A DNA stretch of 64,000 nucleotides from Zoogloea oleivorans (GTDB lineage: Bacteria; Pseudomonadota; Gammaproteobacteria; Burkholderiales; Rhodocyclaceae), in assembly GCA_030157785.1 (NCBI GenBank), contig JAOAUC010000055.1, positions 310,001 through 374,000 of the forward strand, read 5' to 3'. Each line of letters begins with the position of its first letter. The stretch's first letter is position 1. The notes under the pieces were generated by a model. It searched no databases, had not been told where the DNA came from, and saw only the letters and a list, made by a program, of their open reading frames with translations. Position numbers and translations under genes: made by a program. Of this stretch, positions 29,253 through 37,596 are shown in pieces.

Positions 29253-29558
29253 TCAGGCGCGCCGGGGAGGCGGCGGCGTGGGAGGCAGATAGACCGACGG
29301 CAAGGCCAGGCGGAAGACCGCGGAGCGCACTTCAGGCTGGATCAGTGGCGTGGGCAGGGGGGCGCTCACGAGGACGGGGGGGTCCTGGATCTCAGGCGTG
29401 TCGAGGTCGACGCCGCTTTGGCTGGCATCGTCGAAACACTGGGCGAACTCGCCCAATTCGGACGCGTAGACCTCGGTGTCGTCGGCAAAGGAGGTACCCG
29501 CCCACATGAGGACGAGACAGGCCAGAACGAGAGAGAGGCTTCGACGGATCAGTTGCAT
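29253..29558 (-). CDS. Small exported protein leading the metal-efflux operon
   Basis: From MQLIRRSLSLVLACLVLMWAGTSFA the product is 101 residues with a clear signal peptide and a short mature part (about 75 residues) ending in LPSVYLPPTPPPPRRA. It has one mature cysteine (AQCFDD) and no histidine cluster. No good ribosome site is seen, so the start is uncertain; an ATG at 29570 is an alternative. It occupies the position of czcI in known czc operons, with the same size and a proline-rich tail, but sequence similarity cannot be claimed. Confidence 0.55.
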   Translation of the reverse strand: MQLIRRSLSLVLACLVLMWAGTSFADDTEVYASELGEFAQCFDDASQSGVDLDTPEIQDPPVLVSAPLPTPLIQPEVRSAVFRLALPSVYLPPTPPPPRRA

Positions 29559-29642
29559 TGCAGCATTCAAGACCGGGGCAAACGCCGGGAAGTTCCACAA
29601 GGCCAACAAAAAACGCAGGCGGCGAGCAGCGGACAGCGTGTC

Positions 29643-29648
29643 TATAAT
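29643..29648 (+). promoter_or_regulatory. -10 element for the DD-carboxypeptidase gene
   Basis: TATAAT lies 29 bases before the ATG at 29677, at the usual distance for a short leader. The -35 region is not recognisable. The divergent small exported gene starts at 29558, so the 118-base gap must hold both promoters. Confidence 0.5.
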
Positions 29649-29676
29649 CGCACTTTTTCCGCTTTTGTCCCAAATC

Positions 29677-30801
29677 ATGCTGCGTCGCATCATCCTGCTT
29701 GTTCTGCTCCTCCCGTCTCTTGTCTTTGCCCAGATGACACCCCCGACCGTTGCCGCCAAGGCCTGGCTGCTGCTCGATGTCGGTTCGGGCCAGGTGCTCA
29801 CCGCCGAAAAACCGGACGAGCGCATCGAACCCGCCTCGCTCACCAAGCTGATGACCGCCTACCTCACCTTCGCGGCGATCAAGAACAAGACCCTTTCCCT
29901 CGACCAGACTGTGCCGGTGTCGGAAAAGGCCTGGAAGGTCAGCGGCTCCAAGATGTTCATCGAGCCGCTGATGCCGGTGACCGTCAACGAGCTGATCCAC
30001 GGCATGATCATCCAGTCGGGCAACGACGCCTGCGTGGCGCTGGCCGAAGCCATCGCCGGCTCCGAAGAAAACTTCGTCCAGCTGATGAACAAGGAAGCCG
30101 CCCGTCTCGGCCTGAAGAACACCCACTTCGAGAACTCTACAGGCCTGCCCCACCCCTCGCACCTGGCCTCCGTGAAGGATCTGGCCGCGCTGGCCACCGC
30201 CATCATTCGCGACTTCCCCGAGTTCTACCCGATCTATTCCATCAAGGAATACACCTACAACAAGATCAAGCAGCCCAATCGCAACCGCCTGCTTTTCCTC
30301 GACCCCACCGTTGACGGCATCAAGACCGGCCACACCGACAGCGCCGGCTACTGCCTGATCGCGTCCGCCAAGCGCAACGACCGTCGCCTCGTGTCGGTCG
30401 TCGTCGGCACCACCAGCGACAGCGTGCGCGCCCAGGAATCCCAGAAGCTGCTCAACTGGGGCTACCTGGCCTTCGACACCGTCAAGGTGTACACCGCCAA
30501 CCAGGCCGTGAATGAATTTCGCGTCTGGAAAGGCAGCGAAAACACCGTCAAGGCCGGTTTCCTGAACGATTTCGTGCTCTCGCTGCCCAAGGGAGACGCA
30601 CAGAAGCTCAAGGCCGACGTGGTCAGCCAGCAGCCCCTGCTCGCCCCGCTCGCCAAGGGCCAGCCCATCGGTACGCTGCAGCTTTCCCTCGACGGCAAGC
30701 CGATCGGCAGCTACCCCATCGTGGCCCTCGACGAAGTGCCCGAAGCCGGCTGGTTCGGCCGCATGTGGGATGCAATCCGCCTGTGGTTCAAAAATCTGTA
30801 A
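29677..30801 (+). CDS. D-alanyl-D-alanine carboxypeptidase (PBP5/6 type)
   Basis: The enzyme removes the terminal D-Ala from peptidoglycan pentapeptides. From MLRRIILLVLLLPSLVFAQ (signal peptide) it has 374 residues. The penicillin-binding motifs are complete: SLTK, SGND (SxN) and KTGHT. The C-terminus LPKGDAQKLKADVV...WFGRMWDAIRLWFKNL is the PBP5-type beta domain followed by the amphipathic membrane anchor. The track's earlier start (29476) is not supported. It begins a + strand run with ybeD, lipB and lipA, the standard dacA-ybeD-lipB-lipA order. Confidence 0.95.
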   Translation: MLRRIILLVLLLPSLVFAQMTPPTVAAKAWLLLDVGSGQVLTAEKPDERIEPASLTKLMTAYLTFAAIKNKTLSLDQTVPVSEKAWKVSGSKMFIEPLMPVTVNELIHGMIIQSGNDACVALAEAIAGSEENFVQLMNKEAARLGLKNTHFENSTGLPHPSHLASVKDLAALATAIIRDFPEFYPIYSIKEYTYNKIKQPNRNRLLFLDPTVDGIKTGHTDSAGYCLIASAKRNDRRLVSVVVGTTSDSVRAQESQKLLNWGYLAFDTVKVYTANQAVNEFRVWKGSENTVKAGFLNDFVLSLPKGDAQKLKADVVSQQPLLAPLAKGQPIGTLQLSLDGKPIGSYPIVALDEVPEAGWFGRMWDAIRLWFKNL

Positions 30802-30811
30802 GGAAAGCCGA

Positions 30812-31081
30812 ATGACCGAAGAGCGCACAACCCTGCTCGAGTTCCCCTGCGAATTCCCGATCAAGATCATGGGCGCGCGGGTGGATGACTTCGCCCAGGT
30901 CGTGCTGGAGGTGGTGCTCACCCACGCGCCGGATTTCGACGCCGCCACGATGCAGATGCGCCCTTCTGCCAAGGGCAACTACCTCGCCATCACCTGCACC
31001 GTGAACGCCACCTCGCAGGCCCAGCTCGACGCGCTGTACCGGGAGATGTCCTCCCATCCGATGGTCAAAGTCGTCCTGTGA
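30812..31081 (+). CDS. ybeD: YbeD/DUF493 family protein
   Basis: An 89-residue ACT-like ferredoxin-fold protein from MTEERTTLLEFPCEFPIKIMG, preceded by AAGGAAAG. The family signature FPIKIMG and the C-terminal [16 protein letters not shown] are plain. The function is not settled; its constant position between dacA and lipB suggests a link with lipoate metabolism. Its TGA overlaps the lipB GTG start. Confidence 0.92.
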   Translation: MTEERTTLLEFPCEFPIKIMGARVDDFAQVVLEVVLTHAPDFDAATMQMRPSAKGNYLAITCTVNATSQAQLDALYREMSSHPMVKVVL

Positions 31082-31692
31082 TCATCCGCCGCCCGGGCCT
31101 CGTGCCCTACGAGCCCACCTGGCGGGCGATGCAGGAATTCACCACCCGCCGCGACGCCTCCACGCCGGACGAGCTGTGGCTCGTCCAGCACCCGCCGGTG
31201 TATACCCTCGGCCAGGCCGGCAAGCCCGAACACCTGCTGCAGACCACCGACATCCCGCTGGTCAAGATCGACCGCGGCGGTCAGATCACCTACCACGGCC
31301 CCGGCCAGGTCGTGGCTTATCTGCTCATCGACCTGCACCGCCGCCACCTCAAGGTGCGCGAAATGGTCAATCTGCTCGAACAGTCGATCATCGACTGCAT
31401 CGCCGATTTCGGCCTCGACGCACGCCGCCAGGAAGGCGCTCCGGGCGTCTACATCGACGGCGCCAAGATCGCCGCCCTCGGCCTGCGCGTGAAAAACGGC
31501 TGCAGTTACCACGGACTGTCCCTCAACGTCGATATGGACTTGACACCATTTACGTGGATCAACCCCTGCGGCTATAGTGGGCTCAAGACCATACAACTCA
31601 AGGACTTCGGCGTGACTGAAGGCCCCGATGAAGTCGCCGAACGGCTTCTCGGCCACCTCCAGCACCACTTCCCCGCCGTCGCCTCAATCTGA
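31078..31692 (+). CDS. lipB: Octanoyl-[ACP]:protein octanoyltransferase
   Basis: LipB moves octanoate from acyl carrier protein to lipoyl domains. The GTG start (GTGA overlap with ybeD) gives 204 residues, with the family sequence [12 protein letters not shown], the catalytic lysine in AKIAALG and the catalytic cysteine in NPCGY. It is coupled to ybeD and followed by lipA 14 bases later. Confidence 0.96.
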   Translation: MIIRRPGLVPYEPTWRAMQEFTTRRDASTPDELWLVQHPPVYTLGQAGKPEHLLQTTDIPLVKIDRGGQITYHGPGQVVAYLLIDLHRRHLKVREMVNLLEQSIIDCIADFGLDARRQEGAPGVYIDGAKIAALGLRVKNGCSYHGLSLNVDMDLTPFTWINPCGYSGLKTIQLKDFGVTEGPDEVAERLLGHLQHHFPAVASI

Positions 31693-31705
31693 CCAAAGGA
31701 CAGCA

Positions 31706-32677
31706 ATGGATTCCACCACTACCCGCAAGCAGCGCGGCGCCGAAAAAACCGCCCGCATCCCCATCAAGATCGTTCCCGCCGAGCGCCTCAAGAAGCCCGA
31801 ATGGATCCGCATCAAGCTGGGCGCCGGCATCGAAGCCGAACGCTTCAACGAGATCAAGGACACCCTGCGCGAGCACAAGCTGCACACCGTCTGCGAAGAA
31901 GCCTCCTGCCCCAACATCCACGAATGCTTCGGCAAGGGCACGGCCACCTTCATGATCATGGGTGACATCTGCACCCGCCGCTGCCCCTTCTGCGACGTCG
32001 GCCACGGCCGCCCCGAGCCCCTCAATGTCGATGAGCCGGCCAATCTGGCCAAGACCATCGGGGCGATGCGCCTCAACTACGTGGTGATCACCAGCGTCGA
32101 CCGGGACGATCTGCGCGACGGCGGTGCCGAGCACTTCGTTCAGTGCATCAAGGCCACCCGCGAAGCCTCGCCGAAAACCAGCATCGAAGTGCTGGTGCCC
32201 GACTTCCGCGGCCGCATGGACATCGCCCTCGACATCTTCGACCAGGCCGCACCGGACGTGATGAACCACAACCTGGAAACCGTGCCTCGCCTCTACAAGC
32301 AGGCCCGCCCGGGTGCCGACTACGCCTACTCGCTGGAACTCCTCAAGCAGTTCAAGGCACGCCACCCGGACGTTTCCACGAAGTCCGGCCTGATGGTCGG
32401 CCTCGGCGAAACCGACGACGAAATCCTCGAAGTGATGCGCGACATGCGTGCCCACAACGTCGAGATGCTCACCATCGGCCAATACCTGCAACCCTCCGGC
32501 GGCCACCTCCCGGTGCTGCGCTACGTGCATCCGGACACCTTCAAGATGTTCGAGACCGAAGCGCTCAAGATGGGTTTCAAGAACGCCGCCTGCGGCCCGA
32601 TGGTGCGCTCCAGCTACTGGGCGGACCAGCAGGCTCACGGGGCCGGTGTGGCCATGACACCCAACGAAACCGTCTGA
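31706..32677 (+). CDS. lipA: Lipoyl synthase
   Basis: LipA is a radical-SAM enzyme that inserts two sulfurs into protein-bound octanoate. From [14 protein letters not shown] (AAAGGA upstream) it has 323 residues. The auxiliary cluster cysteines are in [12 protein letters not shown] and the radical-SAM cluster in CTRRCPFC; the C-terminal RSSYWADQ carries the serine ligand. It ends the dac-ybeD-lipB-lipA unit, before a strong terminator. Confidence 0.97.
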   Translation: MDSTTTRKQRGAEKTARIPIKIVPAERLKKPEWIRIKLGAGIEAERFNEIKDTLREHKLHTVCEEASCPNIHECFGKGTATFMIMGDICTRRCPFCDVGHGRPEPLNVDEPANLAKTIGAMRLNYVVITSVDRDDLRDGGAEHFVQCIKATREASPKTSIEVLVPDFRGRMDIALDIFDQAAPDVMNHNLETVPRLYKQARPGADYAYSLELLKQFKARHPDVSTKSGLMVGLGETDDEILEVMRDMRAHNVEMLTIGQYLQPSGGHLPVLRYVHPDTFKMFETEALKMGFKNAACGPMVRSSYWADQQAHGAGVAMTPNETV

Positions 32678-32703
32678 GCCTCGTTCGCTGACTGAAGGGC
32701 AAA

Positions 32704-32738
32704 CAAACGGGGGATCCTGATTCAGGATCCCCCGTTTT
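32704..32738. terminator. Bidirectional terminator between lipA and the hybrid kinase
   Basis: AAACGGGGGATCCTGA followed at once by TTCAGGATCCCCCGTTTT is a near-perfect palindrome with an A tract on one side and a T tract on the other. It closes lipA on the + strand; its T-tract end reaches the kinase stop codon on the - strand. Confidence 0.9.
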
Positions 32739-35256
32739 ACGTCGTGACTCCGTCCTGGCCGGCCAGATCGTTGATGGCGGCCAGCAGGGCATCGAGATCC
32801 AGCGGCTTGTGCTGCAGACCAATGCCCTGCTCGGCGATCCGGCGCATCAGGGCGGGATCCGTATCGCCGGTAATGATCATTGCCGGCAAGTTGCCACCAA
32901 AACGCACCCGGAACGCGGCGATGACATCCAGCCCGTTATCCTCGCCAGCCAACCGGTAATCCGAGATCACCAGATCGGGCGAAGCCCCCGCGAGGCCGGG
33001 CAGGACATTCAGATGCGAGGACGAGGCCAGCACCGTGTGGCCAACGCTCTCGAGGGCCCTGGACAGGGCCGCGGCTACGTAAATACTGTCTTCGATCAGA
33101 ACAACACGCAACGGCCGGCCCGCATGGCGCCGGCGCACCGGCGGCTCGACGTAAACGCCGAGCGGCAGTTCCACGGCAAACACCGAGCCCTTGCCCGGGC
33201 GGGAGCGCACACTGACCTGAAGATTCAACAGGGCCGCAGTCCGGGCAACAATGGCCAGGCCCAACCCGGTTCCCTTGGCCATATTGCGCTCCGGATTGCC
33301 GAGCTGCTTGAACTCCTCAAAGATCTCTTCGGTCTTGTCGGCCGGGATGCCTATGCCGGTATCCCACACCTCGACCCACATCCGACCCTGGCGTCGCCGG
33401 CAGCCAATCAGCGCGCCTCCCTTCTCGGTGTAACGAATGGCATTGGAGACAAGATTGCCGAGAATGCGCTGGAACAGGATCCGGTCGGTGCGCCCGATCA
33501 CGTCACAGTCCCGATAACGGAGTGTCAGCCCGTTCAGCTTGGCGGCGGGGGCATGAAATGAAACAGCCTTGGCGATGGATGCCTCAAGGGAAAAGTCACT
33601 GATGTTCGGCGCCACTACACCGGCGTCAAGCTTGGAGAGCTCAAGCAGATCAGACAGCATTTCGCTCAAGCTGCCGACGCAATAACGCATGTCGGCCAGC
33701 AAGCGGGGGTCGGACTCCGCCAGACGGCTCTCGAGGGACGCCACATACAAGGACAGCGCAGCGAGGGGCTGACGCAGATCATGGCTGGCCGCAGCCAGAA
33801 AGCGCGATTTGGCATTGTTTGCGTGCTCGGCCTCCAGCTTGGCGGCGGCCAGCTCGGCCGTCCGCAGCATGACCAGGGACGCAATCTCTTCCTGACGGCG
33901 ATGGACATCGGTGATGTCCGAGAACAGGGCCACGTAATGCGCCACCGCCTCACTGTCATCCTTCACCACGCTGATGGTCATATAAACGGCGAAGAGGACA
34001 CCATCCTTGCGGCGGTTCCACAGCTCTCCCTGCCAGCGGCCGGTACTCTCCAAGGCCTGGAAGATGGCCTGATAGAAATCCTGGCCGTGCTTGCCGGACT
34101 TGAGAAAACGCGGATTCTCGCCAATGACTTCACCGGGCAGATAGCCCGTAAGCTCGGTAAAGGCGTGATTCACGTCGATGATCCGGGCCTCCCGGTCAGC
34201 AATAATGATGCCTTCGGCGGCCGCACTGAACACGCTGGCCGACAGGCGCAGTTGCGCATCAGCGCGCTTGCGGGCCGCCTGCATGCGGTTGAACTGCCGG
34301 GCAAGGCGGGATATCTCGCGGGGACCGGAGAGCGGCGCCACGGCATTCAGGTCACCCTGGGTTGCAGCCTCGGCGGCTGCACCGAGGTTTTCCAGCGCCT
34401 CACGGATATGCCGCCCAAAGGTGGCGGCCAGAATCACGCCGCCAAGCAGAAAGGCAACCATGGTCAGGGCTGCGAGGGCCAGCGGCCGATGGAAACCGCC
34501 GTACAACACATCGCGGGGCATCCCGATCACGACGGTCCACTGCGAGAAACGCGAGCGGCTGAACGCCACGAAAGACGGGATACCTTCGAGCGTCCGACTT
34601 GCCATCGTGCCTTCGGTCTGGATCTTTATTTGCGCCAGCAGGTCCGCCGTCGCCTTCTTTCCGACCGAACTGGAGGCGTGATGGCTGCGGGCCACGATAG
34701 TGCCCTGTGCGTCCAGCAACGCGGCAACCCAGCCTTCCGGCAAAGCCTGCTCCACCAGCACGCGATTGAGCCGCTCGGCCGGAATCCCCATATCCAGCGC
34801 ATACACAAGCTTGCCCTCCGACCACACCGGCACCTCCACGGCGACGAAGGGGCGCTTCGCCACGCCACCGATGTAAAGATCGGAGATCGTCGGCCTTCCT
34901 GTCTCGAAAGTGCGCCGGAGCATCTCCGGATGACCAGTCCGGGGCAAGGCGGAACCGAAGGGACGCAGGGTATTGATGAGTTGCTGGCCCGTTCCGTCCA
35001 TCAACACAATGGCTTCTGCCACACCTTCCGCGCTCAATACCTCCCGGGCCCGGTTATAAAAGCCCCGCAGGTCTCCGGCCCGCAAGGTCGGCGTGGTGGC
35101 GAGAATCTGAAGCTTGCCGTTGATTCCCGCCAGATCGTTATCCACGGCCATCGAAAGGGCACGGGCAGTCTGCAGGGCGCCTTGATCAAGCTGGCTCCTT
35201 TGGGTCTGGTACAAGTCATGGAAAAGAATCGAGCCAGCCAGAACGCCCGGAATCAA
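32737..35256 (-). CDS. Hybrid sensor histidine kinase (Cache, HAMP, PAS, HisKA, HATPase, REC)
   Basis: With the TTG start the product has 839 residues. An extracytoplasmic sensor region (about 20-255) is followed by a membrane helix (LALAALTMVAFLLGGVILAATF), HAMP, a PAS domain (ADREARIIDVNHAFTELTGY), the phosphoacceptor histidine in SHDLRQPL, ATP-binding motifs (NLVSNAIRYTEKGG, DTGIGIP, GTGLGLAIV) and a C-terminal receiver with the aspartate in ISDYRL. SHDLRQPLAALSLY is the NahK-like subtype. The reading frame is open 39 codons further upstream and encodes a full membrane helix ending at this TTG, but contains no ATG, GTG or TTG, so the true start is unclear. It sits with an EAL protein and a NarL-type regulator, its likely partners. 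Confidence 0.88.
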   Translation of the reverse strand: MIPGVLAGSILFHDLYQTQRSQLDQGALQTARALSMAVDNDLAGINGKLQILATTPTLRAGDLRGFYNRAREVLSAEGVAEAIVLMDGTGQQLINTLRPFGSALPRTGHPEMLRRTFETGRPTISDLYIGGVAKRPFVAVEVPVWSEGKLVYALDMGIPAERLNRVLVEQALPEGWVAALLDAQGTIVARSHHASSSVGKKATADLLAQIKIQTEGTMASRTLEGIPSFVAFSRSRFSQWTVVIGMPRDVLYGGFHRPLALAALTMVAFLLGGVILAATFGRHIREALENLGAAAEAATQGDLNAVAPLSGPREISRLARQFNRMQAARKRADAQLRLSASVFSAAAEGIIIADREARIIDVNHAFTELTGYLPGEVIGENPRFLKSGKHGQDFYQAIFQALESTGRWQGELWNRRKDGVLFAVYMTISVVKDDSEAVAHYVALFSDITDVHRRQEEIASLVMLRTAELAAAKLEAEHANNAKSRFLAAASHDLRQPLAALSLYVASLESRLAESDPRLLADMRYCVGSLSEMLSDLLELSKLDAGVVAPNISDFSLEASIAKAVSFHAPAAKLNGLTLRYRDCDVIGRTDRILFQRILGNLVSNAIRYTEKGGALIGCRRRQGRMWVEVWDTGIGIPADKTEEIFEEFKQLGNPERNMAKGTGLGLAIVARTAALLNLQVSVRSRPGKGSVFAVELPLGVYVEPPVRRRHAGRPLRVVLIEDSIYVAAALSRALESVGHTVLASSSHLNVLPGLAGASPDLVISDYRLAGEDNGLDVIAAFRVRFGGNLPAMIITGDTDPALMRRIAEQGIGLQHKPLDLDALLAAINDLAGQDGVTT

Positions 35257-35391
35257 TGCAGCCGAAAACAGCCAGCCGATTCCCGGGCGAACTGAAGCCA
35301 GTGCGCCCAGCCAATGTCGGACGAGGGAATTAAACGTAATAAGCAGCCTGTCTTTCAGGACAAAAATCGGTTTTCATTCTGCCGGAAACCG

Positions 35392-36213
35392 CTAATCGGC
35401 AGTAACAGCATCCACGACAAGCCGGCTCAGATGTGGAACGGGCTTGCCATAGGCGTTGCCCTGCAGCCAGACTCCACTGGAATCGCCTGCCGGAAACGGC
35501 GCTTCCAGATGCGTTACGACAATCGTCGTTTCCTCGCGCAAGGCCGCGATCCAGTTGCCGGGTTCGAGAGGGCCGCTGGCCAGCAGCTTGCGCCCGTCCA
35601 GCTTCACAAAGGGCGCCCATGCGGTGGATGAAATGCTCTGCCATTGCGCCACGGACTCGACATTAACGGCGACCTGGAAGCCATTCGCAGTGTAATTGCG
35701 CAATACGAAGGCGAGCAGATCGGGCTGCAAACTCGCCTCAAGCGGAGTTTCGACCACAATGCGTTCCGGTGGCACACCCAGCGCCTCGACAAGTTTGCGG
35801 AAGGCCTGCCCATGATCCTTGTCCACAACAGACATTAAACGACCATGAACATTCAGGAAAAGCAGCGAATCATCCCCCGCAGCAATCGCATTCAACGGAT
35901 GGATGGTCCGGCACAACCAGTCCAGAGCCAGCAGGTGGTCATCATTGGCCGCCGCCGAAAACAGCGTCCATGGCGATAGCTGGGGTTCTCCGCCGGCCAG
36001 GCTGCGGAGAAAAGCTTCATGGGCGACAACCTGCCCGTCTCCGGCCCGGACAATAGGCTGAAATACAGACGACAAGGCGCAACCGAACCAGTCGGCCAGA
36101 ACACGTCCATCGGGAAGACGGCGCAAATGCTGGCGCGCATTGCACTCAATCGGAATACGGCCAAGCAGTTCGCGTAGGGAAGAAATGGATTGACGCGCGT
36201 TGTCTGCGAGCAT
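35392..36213 (-). CDS. Degenerate EAL-domain protein
   Basis: The 273-residue cytoplasmic product matches the c-di-GMP phosphodiesterase fold: FQPIVRAGDGQVVAHEAFLR at about residue 50, LFLNVHGRLM, IVVETPLEAS, VKLDGRKL and the terminal LQGNAYGKPVP. The metal-binding DDFG loop reads NVES and the late catalytic EGVE region reads THLE, so hydrolysis is not expected. It may bind c-di-GMP or a protein partner. It lies upstream of the hybrid kinase on the same strand, with a 135-base gap. Confidence 0.8.
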   Translation of the reverse strand: MLADNARQSISSLRELLGRIPIECNARQHLRRLPDGRVLADWFGCALSSVFQPIVRAGDGQVVAHEAFLRSLAGGEPQLSPWTLFSAAANDDHLLALDWLCRTIHPLNAIAAGDDSLLFLNVHGRLMSVVDKDHGQAFRKLVEALGVPPERIVVETPLEASLQPDLLAFVLRNYTANGFQVAVNVESVAQWQSISSTAWAPFVKLDGRKLLASGPLEPGNWIAALREETTIVVTHLEAPFPAGDSSGVWLQGNAYGKPVPHLSRLVVDAVTAD

Positions 36214-36689
36214 GAACAGTCATCCTGGGTGGTCAGGCAAGGAGCCGTGTCCCGCTATTTGCTGGTGCAATCCAGGAATAGACAGGAGCCATCAATGGGC
36301 ACAGGGCATGCCAGTATTCTTTGAGCAAAGCAGGGAAGGCAACACTGCCAAAACAATGAAATACCTAAAATAGGCAAGAGAAGCCGCCGGATCCGCAGAA
36401 AATCAGGCATAAAGGCACTTGCATCAATCGACATCCGACGCCGGAAGTGTGGTGTGAAAAGCGCCCCGGGACCATCGGCCAAGGCCTCGTTCTCTGTAGG
36501 AAAAACCTTACATTTTCATCCGGCCCGTCGTAACTCACCCGCGCAAGCTCCTGCGCTTGCCGGTTTTTACGCTATCCTTGAATTACTCATGAATGCCCCT
36601 TAACAGGCAGTACGGACTGAGCCGTATTAATAATACGGCTACCAGGAAACCCCTGTTCAAGGAAAAGATGCATTTAATGGTGGCCCGGC
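36214..36689. other. 476-base divergent control region without a gene
   Basis: This gap between the EAL gene (-) and the response regulator (+) is richer in A+T than its surroundings. ORFs here (for example 36255-36482 on the minus strand) have no ribosome site and look random. It contains a 21-base palindrome (36620-36640) and GCAAGCTCCTGCGCTTGC, a short inverted repeat near 36544. It probably holds promoters for both directions. Confidence 0.6.
36620..36640. promoter_or_regulatory. Perfect 10-bp-arm palindrome upstream of the response regulator
   Basis: AGCCGTATTA-A-TAATACGGCT is an exact inverted repeat with a one-base centre, 50 bases before the regulator's ATG. Its TATTAAT/TAATA core could overlap a -10 element, so it has the form of an operator. 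Which protein binds it is not known. Confidence 0.55.
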
Positions 36690-37322
36690 ATGATCAGGAT
36701 TCTTATTGTTGATGACCACGCGGTGGTCGGTGGCGGATTAAAACAATTTCTCGCCAACGTCGGCGGATTTGAAGTCGCCGGCGAAGCACGCACCGGACAG
36801 GATGCGCTCAAGCTGGTCAGCACCCAAAGCTGGGATCTGTTGTTGCTTGATATTGGTTTGCCGGACTTGAACGGCATCGAGGTTCTCAAGCGCATCAAAC
36901 GCGAGCAGCCCGAATTGCCGATACTGATTTTCAGCATGTATACCGAGGACGAATACGCCATGGTAGCCCGGGAAGCCGGAGCAGCCGGCTACCTGCCCAA
37001 GGACAGCGCGCCTGAAGAAATTCTCGCGGCCATTCGCCGGGCGAGCGCCGGAGAGTGCTACCTGAGCCCCCAGCTCACCGAAAGGCTGCTAAGCGGGTCT
37101 GCCGCGATCAGTCGAAAACTGCCGCACGACCGCCTGTCAGCCCGTGAATTCGACGTGATGCTTATGATCAGCAAGGGGATACCACTGACCGACATTGCCG
37201 AACAACTCCACCTCAGCCCCAAGACCATCAGCACCTACCGCACCCGGGTCATGGAAAAGCTGGAGCTCAAGCACAATACCGAGATCACCCGCTACGTCCT
37301 CAAGCACAAGCTGGACAACTGA
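36690..37322 (+). CDS. NarL/FixJ-family response regulator
   Basis: A 210-residue two-domain regulator. The receiver has the acidic pair in VDDHAVVG, phosphoacceptor aspartate in LLLDIGLPD, the switch threonine/serine region ILIFSMYTEDEY and lysine in LPKDSAP. The C-terminal HTH is LuxR-type (LSAREFDVMLMISKGIPLTDIAEQLHLSPKTISTYRTRVMEKL). The hybrid histidine kinase across the divergent region is its likely partner. Preceded by a palindrome that may be its own operator. Targets are unknown. Confidence 0.93.
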   Translation: MIRILIVDDHAVVGGGLKQFLANVGGFEVAGEARTGQDALKLVSTQSWDLLLLDIGLPDLNGIEVLKRIKREQPELPILIFSMYTEDEYAMVAREAGAAGYLPKDSAPEEILAAIRRASAGECYLSPQLTERLLSGSAAISRKLPHDRLSAREFDVMLMISKGIPLTDIAEQLHLSPKTISTYRTRVMEKLELKHNTEITRYVLKHKLDN

Positions 37323-37596
37323 CTGGAGCCTCGGCAAGGCCGAAAGATACCCCTGTAGGGCAATTCCGACACACGGCCGGCCTATCCCTGACACCGCCCG
37401 CGCGCTTTGCCGATAGGATTTTCGGCAGATGAACCTACACTGCAGACAGATCGTCGGCACCGTGAAATAAATCACGGCAGCACAAACCCGTATACCGGTC
37501 AGAGGCGCACGCCATGGGCCGTACGCCCACCCAGAAAACAGGCGTGCCGCAAGCCTGCTCGAGACGCCAGAAAGTGGCCTGTGGAGGAGACTTTTC

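Noticed and set aside
36255-36482. 75-residue minus-strand ORF with a hydrophobic stretch in the 36.2-36.7 kb gap
   Set aside because: No ribosome site, atypical composition and no recognisable family; kept as noncoding control region.
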